Shown: positions 28,072 to 37,164 of the stretch, piece after piece | How the letters are laid out: every line of letters begins with the position of its first letter | How positions within the stretch are numbered: position 1 is the stretch's first letter | Source of the DNA: JABGPL01 sp964387885 | Lineage (GTDB): Bacteria > Electryoneota > AABM5-125-24 > Hatepunaeales > Hatepunaeaceae | Direction of reading: 5' to 3' | Length of the DNA stretch: 44,374 bases | Assembly (NCBI GenBank): GCA_964387885.1 | Contig: CAYLYZ010000046.1 | Span: forward strand, 1 to 44,374 | The notes under the pieces: generated by a model | The model's database searches: none | Told to the model about the DNA's origin: nothing | What the model saw: the letters and a program-made list of their open reading frames with translations, nothing else | Translations under genes and position numbers: made by a program

Positions 28072-31000
28072 ATGACTGTGCATCGATTTTTTTATTTCAT
28101 TTTTATATTATTCTTCGGATTAGCTGCATTAGTAACAGTACATGCAGATAATCCCGTCCCGATCAGGGCGACAGACCTCGGGATTACAGACCAGCTAACG
28201 GTAACTTCTAATCGGCAGGTGGAGCTTGCATATGACGATGGGAATCCGGCTCCTCACAGAGACGATCCAGGGCCTGACTGGATAATTTACGATAACGGTG
28301 CTCCCCAATCTCTCTTTCCTGTTGCAAACCTCTGGTCTCGAGTTCAGTTCACACCAAACGCTGAGTATGAATTGCAAGGTGTTAGAGTAATGCCTCTCAA
28401 TCAGGGACCCAATCCTGATGCTCCCTGCAATATACTCGTTTACCGTGAAAATCAGGATACACATGATTTAACTGACCTCGTTTGGGAAGGACAAATTGAG
28501 AGTCTTGAACCGTGGGATCGTCAAAATCTTGCAGCCAACTGGCATTGGATCGAAATCGAAGAAGATGACAGGCCTATTTTTGAAGGTGGTGAAGATTTCA
28601 CAATTATATATGGCCCCGCACCCGGTGGTCAATATGTTATTGAAGAGGGACGTGGCTGGTGGAATTTATTTGATGGTGCTACTGAAGTGCGACGCAGCTA
28701 TTATGTTGCAGGCGATGCACCTGCCGCTGAACATAACAGATGGACGAATATGGGAGGGGGAGATCTCCTGTTACGGGCAAACGGTGAATACCTCGGTGGA
28801 TTTGTTGATCTAGGAGTTGAGAATGTTTTCAATGCCGAAGATGAGGTCGATCGGAAGTGGATCGTTTCTCCAAATTCTGAACGAATTCTTTTTACAGAGA
28901 TTGTCAACAATGCAGAGGAAGTTGAAGAGTTTGTTGTGGTATTCAGTGTCATGGCACCAGATGGTGACGAGGTATTTGAAAATGAGGTTGTCGTTGAAGG
29001 TCTCGAAGCGGAAGAATCTATCATTGTTCCATCCGATGAAGCCTGGGTAATTCCGGCTAATGTTGGTCATTATTCAGTCTGGGTTACCGTTGAAGCCGAA
29101 AATGATGCAAACGATGAAAATGATGTCCTCGGACTGGATCAAATTGTCTATGATCAGGAAGAAAGCCGCGAAATGTGGATCGGATTCATCGATGAAGAAC
29201 TTGAAGGATCCACTCAATGGAATGAAAATTCCGGATGGGGGGTCAGGTTTGATCATCCCGGTGGACCGATGCCGCTGTGGATAACCTCATTCCGAGTCGG
29301 CATTAGTGGTGCTGTCGGGTTGGAATGTCCATTTACAATTGCTGTTTGGGATCTCGAGAACGATGAATTTGCGATCGAATGGGAAGGAACCGGGGCAATT
29401 GAAGCCGATCAACCTTATGTCACTGTTGAACTCGAAGAAGATGACTATGTAACCATTAATGAAGGTGAAGGCCTGATGGTTGGATATTACTTTGTAAATG
29501 GTGGAAACTTCAGGTCTGATGAGACTCCCCCAATAGCCGGCACAAATACATCTATGCCACCTCCAATGATGCGAACTCAGGACGACGGAGAGAGTTATGA
29601 TCGCTCACCATCCGGAGATTTCGCAATTCAAATTCTGATGTCAGGTCCGGATCATGGTGGATTCCTCTTTGGGAGGGTGTTAGACGCTGAGGATGACAGT
29701 CCGATTGAGGAAGCTATAATCACCACTTCTCAGGAACATCGGACGTTGACGGACGAGGATGGATTTTATGAAATCGCTTTCGGACCTCGTGGAGAATTCT
29801 CACTCAGCGCATTCAAGCAGGGCTACAATACTATCACGCGGGACGGACTGGAGCTGGAAGAAGGTGAAGAATTAGAAGTCATCTTTAGCCTGACTCACCC
29901 GGAATATGAACCATCAATTGATGAAATTGTCGCTGAGGCTGGACGTGGTGGTGAAGTCAGCTCGGAATTTGCAATAAGTAATCCGGGTAATGGTCCCCTG
30001 ATTTATAGCACCGGAAAACGACTACCCGATGAGGTTGAAGTCGATCCATGGACATTGAGAGAAGCCATTCAGGTAGGCGATCCGCTTGATGATTCAAGAA
30101 TCGAAGCAGTATTATACATCGACGGATTGTTCTACCTTGCAGGAGGTAACGACCGAAATCCTTCGATATACGTTCTGAATTCTGAAGGAGAGCTTGTTAA
30201 TGAGTTCAGGCAGCCAGGCGAGGATGTCAGGGGCACCCGATCTTTAGCCTGGGATGGAGAGAGAATTTGGCTGGCAATAGACGGAATTGTATACGCAGTC
30301 ACTACCGGGGGAGAAGAACTTCTCAGTTTCGAATGTCCCTACACTCCTGTCGCTGCAATGGCATGGGATCCCGTAAATGAATGGCTGTGGATTTCCAGCA
30401 CCACTACCGATCCGATTGCACTTGATGTTGAAGGCAATGAAGTGGGTGAAGTAGATCGACAGGGTATCCGGATCTACGGTTTCGGATGGTGGGAAGATGA
30501 CCCGGATGGATACAAACTATATGTTCATCATAAAGATCCTGATGAACAGCGTCCGGCAGTATCCAAATTTAATACTGAAAATGGTGAGAAGGAATTTATA
30601 ACATTGCTTCTTAATGACGAAGGTGGCGATCCGGGCGGGGCATTTATCAGCAACGAATACGATCCGCTTGCTATTTCTTTCATAACAACCATTAACGACG
30701 GAGCCCACGACAGGATAGATGTCTGGCAGATCGCAGCACGAAGGGACTGGTTTAACCTTGATCCTGCAGATGGGACAATTGAGGCCGGAGAGGAATTGGA
30801 ATTTACCCTAAATCTTAGTGCTTCGAATCTTCCGGTAGGCGAATATCAAGCGTTCATCGATATAATGCACAACGCTGGTGACGGTGAGGATGTTATCCCA
30901 ATTACTTTCAGTATCGTCGGAGGCCCTGCAATGGGAGAAAGGACCTTGCAACTTGCCAATGGCTGGAATCTGGTTTCAGTTAACCTGCAGCCCGAACCGG

Positions 31001-32070
31001 ACGATGTCGTTGAGTTGATGGCTGGACTTGTTGATGAGGGACTTCTGTTAATGGTCAAAAACGGCCTCGGAAGATTCTATCGCCCGGAATTTAATTTTAA
31101 CAACATTGAAAGATGGGATGTCTCTGAAGGATACCTGATCAAAATGGATGGTGACGGTGAACTTACACTCAGAGGCATGACGGTAATGCCAGATGAACCG
31201 ATTAATCTGGTAGATGGTTGGCAAATGATCAGCTATTATCCGCGAAACCCGGTGGATGCTGTTACCGCTCTTTCAGGAATCGTTGATAATCTAATTCTCG
31301 CCAAAGACGGAGTTGGCAGATTCTACAATGTTGAATTCGGTTTCAGCAACATGGGTGACATGATGGAAGGCTTGGGATATCAGATCAAAATGGATGGTGA
31401 TGCCGAACTTATTTATACATTTGAGGAAGAACTCGCAGAATCACCCGAAAGGTTTTCACCTGGTTACGACCAGGTCAGAGCATTACCAGTTCATTCTTCT
31501 ACTGGTCAGAACATGAGCTTATTAGTTAAAACTGATAGAGCTCTTACGGGTGAAATTGGCGTATATGCCGGAAGCAAACTCGTTGGTTCAGGCATTATCC
31601 GGGAAGGCAGCGCTGGTATTGCAGTTTGGGGAGATGATGTTTCCACAGAAGAGATTGATGGCGCTTTAACGGGGCAGGTCCTGGAATTGGTGCTTGTTAA
31701 TCAATCCGGAGAGTTTTGCCTTGACTGTGATATTCTATCGGGTGAAACTCTTTATAGTACTGATGGTTTTCTGGCTGTGAATGTTTCATCTTCACAACTC
31801 ATCCCTGAGGAGTTTGGAATCTATTCGGCTTTCCCAAATCCATTTAACAGCACAACTGTTATAAAATATGGTCTTCCGGAAACGAGACGGATAAATCTTG
31901 CAGTTTACGACTTAACCGGTAGGAAAATGCTATCTTTATACACCGGACAACAAATCGCAGGTATTCACCAAATAGCATTTGAGGGAACGAGCCTCGCGAG
32001 TGGAGTTTACTTGATCAAGTTAACCGGATCCGGGAATATTTCACAATGGAAAGTTGTACTGATGAAATAA
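28072..32070 (+). CDS. Large secreted T9SS cargo protein, paralog 1
   Basis: This 1332-aa protein has a signal peptide (cleavage near VHA-D) and several segments. They are an unassigned N-terminal beta region, a CARDB-like segment (about residues 243-360), a second unassigned beta region, a carboxypeptidase-regulatory-like domain (about 529-610, FGRVLDAEDDSPIEEA), and a propeller-like region (about 658-930, YLAGGNDRNPSIYVLN, ERIWLA). They are followed by a twofold GWN module (about 955-1118), an NMS/VWGDD module (about 1142-1243) and a T9SS type A sorting domain (FPNPFN, LTGRKM, ASGVYLIKL, KVVLMK). No catalytic motif is seen; a surface adhesin or scaffold role is inferred. GGAGG lies six bases before the ATG. 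It forms a likely operon with its paralog, whose start codon lies 50 bp after this stop. Confidence 0.92.
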   Translation: MTVHRFFYFIFILFFGLAALVTVHADNPVPIRATDLGITDQLTVTSNRQVELAYDDGNPAPHRDDPGPDWIIYDNGAPQSLFPVANLWSRVQFTPNAEYELQGVRVMPLNQGPNPDAPCNILVYRENQDTHDLTDLVWEGQIESLEPWDRQNLAANWHWIEIEEDDRPIFEGGEDFTIIYGPAPGGQYVIEEGRGWWNLFDGATEVRRSYYVAGDAPAAEHNRWTNMGGGDLLLRANGEYLGGFVDLGVENVFNAEDEVDRKWIVSPNSERILFTEIVNNAEEVEEFVVVFSVMAPDGDEVFENEVVVEGLEAEESIIVPSDEAWVIPANVGHYSVWVTVEAENDANDENDVLGLDQIVYDQEESREMWIGFIDEELEGSTQWNENSGWGVRFDHPGGPMPLWITSFRVGISGAVGLECPFTIAVWDLENDEFAIEWEGTGAIEADQPYVTVELEEDDYVTINEGEGLMVGYYFVNGGNFRSDETPPIAGTNTSMPPPMMRTQDDGESYDRSPSGDFAIQILMSGPDHGGFLFGRVLDAEDDSPIEEAIITTSQEHRTLTDEDGFYEIAFGPRGEFSLSAFKQGYNTITRDGLELEEGEELEVIFSLTHPEYEPSIDEIVAEAGRGGEVSSEFAISNPGNGPLIYSTGKRLPDEVEVDPWTLREAIQVGDPLDDSRIEAVLYIDGLFYLAGGNDRNPSIYVLNSEGELVNEFRQPGEDVRGTRSLAWDGERIWLAIDGIVYAVTTGGEELLSFECPYTPVAAMAWDPVNEWLWISSTTTDPIALDVEGNEVGEVDRQGIRIYGFGWWEDDPDGYKLYVHHKDPDEQRPAVSKFNTENGEKEFITLLLNDEGGDPGGAFISNEYDPLAISFITTINDGAHDRIDVWQIAARRDWFNLDPADGTIEAGEELEFTLNLSASNLPVGEYQAFIDIMHNAGDGEDVIPITFSIVGGPAMGERTLQLANGWNLVSVNLQPEPDDVVELMAGLVDEGLLLMVKNGLGRFYRPEFNFNNIERWDVSEGYLIKMDGDGELTLRGMTVMPDEPINLVDGWQMISYYPRNPVDAVTALSGIVDNLILAKDGVGRFYNVEFGFSNMGDMMEGLGYQIKMDGDAELIYTFEEELAESPERFSPGYDQVRALPVHSSTGQNMSLLVKTDRALTGEIGVYAGSKLVGSGIIREGSAGIAVWGDDVSTEEIDGALTGQVLELVLVNQSGEFCLDCDILSGETLYSTDGFLAVNVSSSQLIPEEFGIYSAFPNPFNSTTVIKYGLPETRRINLAVYDLTGRKMLSLYTGQQIAGIHQIAFEGTSLASGVYLIKLTGSGNISQWKVVLMK

Positions 32071-32120
32071 AAGAAGCGAAACAATTGGTAATTCGATTTG
32101 GAAAAATACAGGAGTGTAAA

Positions 32121-35100
32121 ATGCGTTTTTTGAAAAGTACGTTGATACTGAGTTTAATCTTTACTGTATCTATATGCCCGAACTTTTCCTACGCAGTGAC
32201 AACTGTTTCACCTCTCGGTTTCACAACTGTTAATGATGAACAGGAAGTGGTTGAAACAGTTGTAACACTAACAAACAATGGCGAAGAGGCTGTTGGTTAT
32301 TCAGTCAATCTCCGTGCCTCGGAATGGGGAGGAAACGATGATGAACGTGGACCGCTTAGAGACAATCGAGGCGGACCCGATGATCTCGAGAACATCTGGG
32401 TAGATCATCAGGAGCAGGAGTGTCCGGCTTATAATTGGATTGACATTACCGAATTAGAGGACACCCAGCACATTGAAGATGTCCTTGACGATTCTTTTCA
32501 CGGGATGTATGAACTTGGATTTGAATTTCCCTATTATGGCAATGTTTATGGGGAAATAGGCTTACATGCAAACGGATGGTGCAGTTTTGTTGAAGCTTTC
32601 GAAGTTGTGTTCCACTGGCCTAATTGGGGTCCACTCCCAAACGACCAGCCAGGAAATCCGAACGATACACCTCCCCCAACCCTGATGGCTGTGATGTACC
32701 AGGATTTAGATCCCGGATTGCGAAGTGGTGAAATTTATTACTGGACAGATGGAGCTGGCACAGCAATAATCACATGGGACGATATAGCTCATTGGCAGGA
32801 TGAAGGTCAGGAAGACGGTGAACATTGGACATTTCAGATCATCCTGAACCGGAGTGGATTGATTAAATACCAATATGCCCAGATAGGTGATGACGATCCT
32901 AATCGACTTTCAGTTTTGGTTGGAATGCAGAATGAAGACCGAGACATGGGCTTTACGGTAATAAATAATGATTTCGAGTATCTCGAACCCGAGGGCGTGG
33001 TTGCTTTTGGACCTCCCGATGCCTGGGTTCCATGGGTAGCCTTTGATCCTGCTGATGGTGAAATAGCTGGTGGAGAAATGGCGGAGGTAACGGTTACCGT
33101 GAGCTTTGAGGACCTTGAAGAAGGTGTTTATATAGCCGAGATGATTATCACCACTAACAATGGAGAATTACAGGAATTCGTCGTCCCGATTATCGCAAGC
33201 GTTGATTCTCCGGTTGGTGATGTTGAGGGGACCATTACTGACGAAGCGACAGGTGATCCAGTCGAGGATGCCGAAATTGTCTTTCACCCCTCCGGATTGA
33301 CCCGGTACAGCGATGAAGAGGGTAACTTCGAGGTCATAAACCTCCCCGCAGGTGATTACGAACTAATCTGCACACATGCCGATTATCAAATGTTTACCAT
33401 TGATCTCCTCGAGGTACTTGGCGGTGAATTTGCAGATGGATCTATGGGACTCCTGCATGCCGAATGTAACTTTAGTAGAGAAGATATCTCTCTCGAAGTA
33501 GCACCGGGTGAAAATACGGAAACAAATTTCACTATATCAAATGATGGAAACGCAGCTCTCACTTATACAAATTACCGCAGAATTCCGGGTGCTCCTGATG
33601 TAGATCCCTGGGAATTCAGGGATGATATTCCGGGTGGAGTAATTACTGAGGATTCAAGGATTCAGGGTGCTGTGTTTTTAGATGATCATTTCTACGCTTC
33701 AGGAGCCAACAATAGAGATCCTTTGGTTTACGTGTTTAATCGTGACCAGGAACTTGTCAATCAATACGCACAACTTGGTGAAAGCAGGTATGGTTACAAG
33801 GATATGGCTACAAACGGAGAAATCATCTGGGGCTCCGGAGAAGACCTCGTTTATGGTTTCAATCCGGATGGTGAAGAAGTTGGTTCATTTGACAGCGGGA
33901 TTTCACCATGCAATAATCTTGCCTGGGATATGGACAGGGAAATTCTGTGGGTATCAGGGACAACAACGAATATCTTTGGATTTGACCTTGATGGAAATCA
34001 AGTTGCAGAAATCGACAGGCATGAATACCGGGTCTACGGATTAGCTTACTGGCCTGATGATCCAGATGGCTATCAGCTATATATTTTCCACAAAATCAAT
34101 GATGTCGGTGATCTAATGATCGCCAAAATTGATATTGAGAATGACCAGGCTATGGATGTTGTAAGTCTTGAACACCAGGCAGGTGGAGTTGCTCAGGGAT
34201 GTTACATAAGCAACACTTACGATATTTATTCCTGGGTTTTCATGGGAGTGGCAAATTCAGGCGCAGAAGACCGGATTGATATCTGGCATATGGATTTCAG
34301 ATTGGATTGGTTTACAGTTGAACCAACTGAAGGAGTAATTGAAGCTGAAGAGAGTCAGGATTTCGGAGTTGTACTTGATGCTGCTCAACTTCCCGCTGGT
34401 GAGTTTGAAGGAGAATTTGTTTTCGATCATGATGGTACTGGTGGTCAGAGTGTACTTCCGGTGACACTTTTAGTTTCTGATGGACCCGTAGAAGCCGAAA
34501 GAACTATCGAGATGAACATGGGCTGGAATCTCATCTCTACAAATGTCCAACCAGATCCGGATGGCATAATCCCAATAATGGCTGATCTTGTCGAACAGGA
34601 TCTGCTGGAAATCATGAAGAACGGAGTTGGACAATTCTACAACCCACAGTTCAACTTCAACAATATCCCGGGCTGGAATGTCGCCGAGGGATACCAGGTG
34701 AAATTAGTCGAAGATGCTGACCTCACAGTGAGAGGTATGTCCGTTATGGCAAATGATCCAATCCCACTGAATGATGGTTGGAATATGATCTCCTATTATC
34801 CCCGTATTGAGGTTGATGCTGTTATCGCCCTCTCCGGAATTGTGGAAGAACTAACCATCGCAAAAGACGGAGCCGGTCGTTTTTACAGCCCCCCATTTAA
34901 TTTCAGCAACATGGGCAACATGCGTGAAGGTAGCGGATATCAGGCTAAGCTCGAAAACGATATAGAATTAGTCTACAGACTCGAAGAGGAAATGTTTACT
35001 TCTCATTTAAAGGAAGAAACCAAGTTCCTGACATCCCATCCGAAGACCGACCATAACATGAGCCTACTCGTACTTGATCCCTCTCAACTGAATGGGGAAA

Positions 35101-35615
35101 TTGGTGTATATTCCGGAGAAACCCTGGTTGGTTCCGGGGTGCTGCGTCATGGCAAATCAGGCATAGCAATCTGGGGAGATGATCCCACAACTATGGAACT
35201 GGACGGTGCAGCAGAATCTGATCCGCTATCTCTGGTTCTGATTCAAGACGGACGCGAAACTGAATTCGAATACGCAACAATTATGGGCACGTCAGAATTC
35301 GAAACTGATGGATTCTGGGTAGTCGAATTGTTATCAACTTCAACTGTTCCGCTGGAGTTTGGAATTAATTCAGCATACCCCAATCCATTTAATAATAAAC
35401 TCACCTTAAGGTATTCACTCGAAGAAAGCGGTGGAGTTGATCTGGCGGTGTTCGATATTGCAGGCAGACGAGTTTCCGACCTTTACAAGGGTAAACAATC
35501 CGCAGGTTCGTATCAGGTTCAGATAAATGGATTTGATTTTTCCAGTGGTGTATACTTTGTTGAACTTAGGAGCAACCAAAAAATAGCAAAAAGGAAAATT
35601 GTACTTTTAAAATAA
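32121..35615 (+). CDS. Large secreted T9SS cargo protein, paralog 2
   Basis: This 1164-aa paralog matches the preceding protein from its carboxypeptidase-regulatory-like domain (about residues 363-445, DVEGTITDEATGDPVEDAEI) onward. It then has the propeller-like region (about 490-780), GWN module (about 790-953), NMS/VWGDD module (about 976-1073) and T9SS sorting domain (YPNPFN, IAGRRV, SSGVYFVEL, KRKIVLLK). Its N-terminal part differs: a nidogen-like beta region (GLHANGWCSF, LMAVMYQDLDP, AIITWDDIAHW) occupies about residues 30-300. I chose the ATG at 32121 rather than the upstream frame start at 32046, because AGGAG precedes it by six bases and a clean signal peptide follows (MRFLKSTLILSLIF, cleavage near SYA). 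A strong terminator follows. Confidence 0.92.
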   Translation: MRFLKSTLILSLIFTVSICPNFSYAVTTVSPLGFTTVNDEQEVVETVVTLTNNGEEAVGYSVNLRASEWGGNDDERGPLRDNRGGPDDLENIWVDHQEQECPAYNWIDITELEDTQHIEDVLDDSFHGMYELGFEFPYYGNVYGEIGLHANGWCSFVEAFEVVFHWPNWGPLPNDQPGNPNDTPPPTLMAVMYQDLDPGLRSGEIYYWTDGAGTAIITWDDIAHWQDEGQEDGEHWTFQIILNRSGLIKYQYAQIGDDDPNRLSVLVGMQNEDRDMGFTVINNDFEYLEPEGVVAFGPPDAWVPWVAFDPADGEIAGGEMAEVTVTVSFEDLEEGVYIAEMIITTNNGELQEFVVPIIASVDSPVGDVEGTITDEATGDPVEDAEIVFHPSGLTRYSDEEGNFEVINLPAGDYELICTHADYQMFTIDLLEVLGGEFADGSMGLLHAECNFSREDISLEVAPGENTETNFTISNDGNAALTYTNYRRIPGAPDVDPWEFRDDIPGGVITEDSRIQGAVFLDDHFYASGANNRDPLVYVFNRDQELVNQYAQLGESRYGYKDMATNGEIIWGSGEDLVYGFNPDGEEVGSFDSGISPCNNLAWDMDREILWVSGTTTNIFGFDLDGNQVAEIDRHEYRVYGLAYWPDDPDGYQLYIFHKINDVGDLMIAKIDIENDQAMDVVSLEHQAGGVAQGCYISNTYDIYSWVFMGVANSGAEDRIDIWHMDFRLDWFTVEPTEGVIEAEESQDFGVVLDAAQLPAGEFEGEFVFDHDGTGGQSVLPVTLLVSDGPVEAERTIEMNMGWNLISTNVQPDPDGIIPIMADLVEQDLLEIMKNGVGQFYNPQFNFNNIPGWNVAEGYQVKLVEDADLTVRGMSVMANDPIPLNDGWNMISYYPRIEVDAVIALSGIVEELTIAKDGAGRFYSPPFNFSNMGNMREGSGYQAKLENDIELVYRLEEEMFTSHLKEETKFLTSHPKTDHNMSLLVLDPSQLNGEIGVYSGETLVGSGVLRHGKSGIAIWGDDPTTMELDGAAESDPLSLVLIQDGRETEFEYATIMGTSEFETDGFWVVELLSTSTVPLEFGINSAYPNPFNNKLTLRYSLEESGGVDLAVFDIAGRRVSDLYKGKQSAGSYQVQINGFDFSSGVYFVELRSNQKIAKRKIVLLK

Positions 35616-35639
35616 ATCGAAGTCTTTATTCTGTCAAAC

Positions 35640-35679
35640 AAAAACGCACTGACAGCCTTTATTCTGTCAGTGCGTTTTT
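35640..35679 (+). terminator. Rho-independent terminator after the cargo operon
   Basis: Perfect 16-bp stem AAAAACGCACTGACAG / CTGTCAGTGCGTTTTT with an 8-base loop and terminal T run. The A run on the other side makes it potentially bidirectional. Confidence 0.92.
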
Positions 35680-35793
35680 CATGAGAAAATATCAAGTTAC
35701 TTATTGACATTAATGCATAATTTTCTTAGCATTCAGAAGGATCTGATTAGACATAGGACGACAAAGTTGTGCAAAATAAACTCTGAGTGATAA

Positions 35794-35985
35794 TTGAGTT
35801 ACAACGAACTTATACGAATTCTACAAAAGAATGGTTTCAGATTAAAGTCTGAAAAGGGCTTGGTGAGGATCTATGTCAAAAAGGGCTGGCCAAAACCAAT
35901 CCGAGTTGATTATCACGGTTCAAAAGAGATCTCAACCGGAACATTGAACTGGATACTAAAATCAGCCGGAATAAAAAAGAGGTGA
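35794..35985 (+). CDS. hicA: HicA-family toxin (variant active-site region)
   Basis: A 63-aa protein of the HicA/YcfA mRNA interferase fold: NELIRILQKNGFRLKSEKG at the front and VDYHGSKEISTGTLNWILKSAGI at the end, both typical. The usual GSHH block with the catalytic His is replaced by KGLVRIYVKK (residues 21-30); the only His is His41. It belongs to a variant subgroup or is less active. It starts at TTG with only a weak ribosome binding site. It is followed three bases later by a HicB gene, the standard toxin-antitoxin order. Confidence 0.82.
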   Translation: MSYNELIRILQKNGFRLKSEKGLVRIYVKKGWPKPIRVDYHGSKEISTGTLNWILKSAGIKKR

Positions 35986-35988
35986 AAA

Positions 35989-36237
35989 ATGATAGATATT
36001 AAATATGCACTCGTGATAGAAGCAACTGAGGACCCAAATTACTTTTGCTTCTATTCTCCCGATTTGCTTGGATTCACTGGAGTTGGTAACTCTGTGGAAG
36101 ACTGTATCTACAAGGCGAAGTGGGGGATGGCAGAGTTTCTTAAAGAGATGATTGAACTTGGGCAGACTCCTCCAAATCCCAATCCGGATGCAACGATCAT
36201 AATACGCAATACCCGCAAGGAGGAAGCAGTAGCGTAA
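35989..36237 (+). CDS. hicB: HicB-family antitoxin
   Basis: An 82-aa antitoxin with the partial RNase H-like fold of HicB (YALVIEATEDPNYFCFYSPDLLG, then TGVGNSVEDCIYKAKWGMAEFL and GQTPPNPNPDATIII). It has no C-terminal ribbon-helix-helix or HTH domain, so any autoregulation would need the short tail or another factor. GAGGTG lies four bases before the ATG. It should bind and neutralise HicA. Confidence 0.88.
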   Translation: MIDIKYALVIEATEDPNYFCFYSPDLLGFTGVGNSVEDCIYKAKWGMAEFLKEMIELGQTPPNPNPDATIIIRNTRKEEAVA

Positions 36238-36429
36238 ATGAAGTGTGACTGGGGAAAATGACAAATAAATATGGATGGTGTAATAGGAAAAGTTGAATCG
36301 AATGGATTTAATTCTAAACGATAGCAAATGGAGAAATAAGCAGCTTTGATAAAGAATCACTCGGTGATGAAAGGAGGCATCGTTCTAAACAACTTAGTGA
36401 TTATCTTTGAATGTATACTAATTGGTGCG

Positions 36430-36596
36430 CAACTAACATACATAAATGGTCGAAAAGTTAATGGTGGATTGTGGAAAGAGTCCCGACATAATTCATATCG
36501 CGTGGTCAACTTGAGGGAGACATCAGGTAGTGTATATTTATGGAACTCCGAAACTGCTAAAAAATCATAAAAAGAAAAATTGTACCCTTAAAGTAA
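36430..36596 (+). pseudogene. Decayed T9SS type A sorting-domain relic
   Basis: The translation reads LTYINGRKVNGGLW, a spacer, then SGSVYLWNSETAKKS followed by stop. In another frame it continues KIIKRKIVPLK and stop at 36594-36596. This parallels the end of the cargo protein at 32121-35615 (FDIAGRRVSDLY, SSGVYFVELRSNQ, KIAKRKIVLLK). The YPNPFN start and the whole upstream gene are missing, and a frameshift separates the last residues. The terminator that follows (36618-36653) probably belonged to the lost gene. An apparent 74-codon ORF at 36346-36570 covers the first part. Confidence 0.62.
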
Positions 36597-36617
36597 GTTT
36601 TTGCAAATGCCTGATTC

Positions 36618-36653
36618 AAGCCCGATAGATTCATTCTACCGGGCTTTTTTTTT
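36618..36653 (+). terminator. Rho-independent terminator
   Basis: AAGCCCGATAGA / TCTACCGGGCTT (one A-C mismatch) with a 5-base loop and a run of T. It lies just before queF and downstream of the sorting-domain relic. Confidence 0.85.
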
Positions 36654-36736
36654 ACATATATTGTTAGCTGCAATAAATCGAGCTTTCAATTCTAAATTGA
36701 ATCAACGAGATTACATAGGTTTAACAAAAAGTAAAA

Positions 36737-37162
36737 ATGGACATACAACCACAGGGCAAAACACTGCCATTTGAAGGCTATGAAGCCATCGACTCAGACA
36801 TACTTGATACATTTCCCTACGAGTACCCCGGTCGGGAAATAGAGCTTGAGATTGGGACGGAAGAATTTACTTCTGTCTGCCCCTTCTCCGGTTTACCGGA
36901 TTTCGGCAGGATTTTGATATTTTACGTGCCAGATAAGGACTGTATTGAGCTTCGCTCTCTGAAATACTATCTCCTCTCATTCAGAAATGTCGGCATTTTC
37001 TACGAACACCTCGTTCCTCGCATCCTTGATGATCTTGTAAAAATCTGCAAACCGATAAGTATGACTGTCGAGGCTGATTTCACCGAACGAGGCGGTCTAA
37101 AATCGCGTGCTACAGCGACCTGGAATCGGATAATTGAAAATCCGGAAGACAATGAGGATTAG
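36737..37162 (+). CDS. queF: NADPH-dependent 7-cyano-7-deazaguanine (preQ0) reductase
   Basis: This 141-aa unimodular QueF of the tunnel-fold superfamily reduces the preQ0 nitrile to preQ1, the last step before insertion into tRNA for queuosine. The motif EFTSVCPFSGLPDFG holds the thioimide-forming Cys48 and the proton donor Asp55. The QueF signature IELRSLKYYLLSFRN (NADPH binding) follows, then a conserved Glu in FYE. No clear ribosome binding site precedes the ATG. Its stop is two bases before the probable CTG start of the protease gene. No other queuosine gene or preQ1 riboswitch is recognised here. Confidence 0.95.
   Translation: MDIQPQGKTLPFEGYEAIDSDILDTFPYEYPGREIELEIGTEEFTSVCPFSGLPDFGRILIFYVPDKDCIELRSLKYYLLSFRNVGIFYEHLVPRILDDLVKICKPISMTVEADFTERGGLKSRATATWNRIIENPEDNED
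37154..37157 (+). promoter_or_regulatory. Ribosome binding site for a CTG start
   Basis: GAGG inside the end of queF, seven bases before CTG at 37165. It supports starting the protease gene 29 codons before the first TTG (37252), which has no ribosome binding site. Confidence 0.5.
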
Positions 37163-37164
37163 GT

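Noticed and set aside
32046..32120. A 25-codon N-terminal extension of the second cargo protein
   Set aside because: It overlaps the end of the upstream gene, lacks a ribosome binding site and would bury the signal peptide; the ATG at 32121 is better.
36346..36570. A 74-codon frame that might be read as a small hypothetical gene
   Set aside because: Its end matches a T9SS sorting domain followed by a frameshift, so it is better explained as part of a decayed gene.
36654..36736. A possible preQ1 riboswitch ahead of queF
   Set aside because: I could not find the expected C-rich hairpin and A-rich tail sequestering a ribosome binding site; only a weak TTCAAT/ATTGAA dyad is present.
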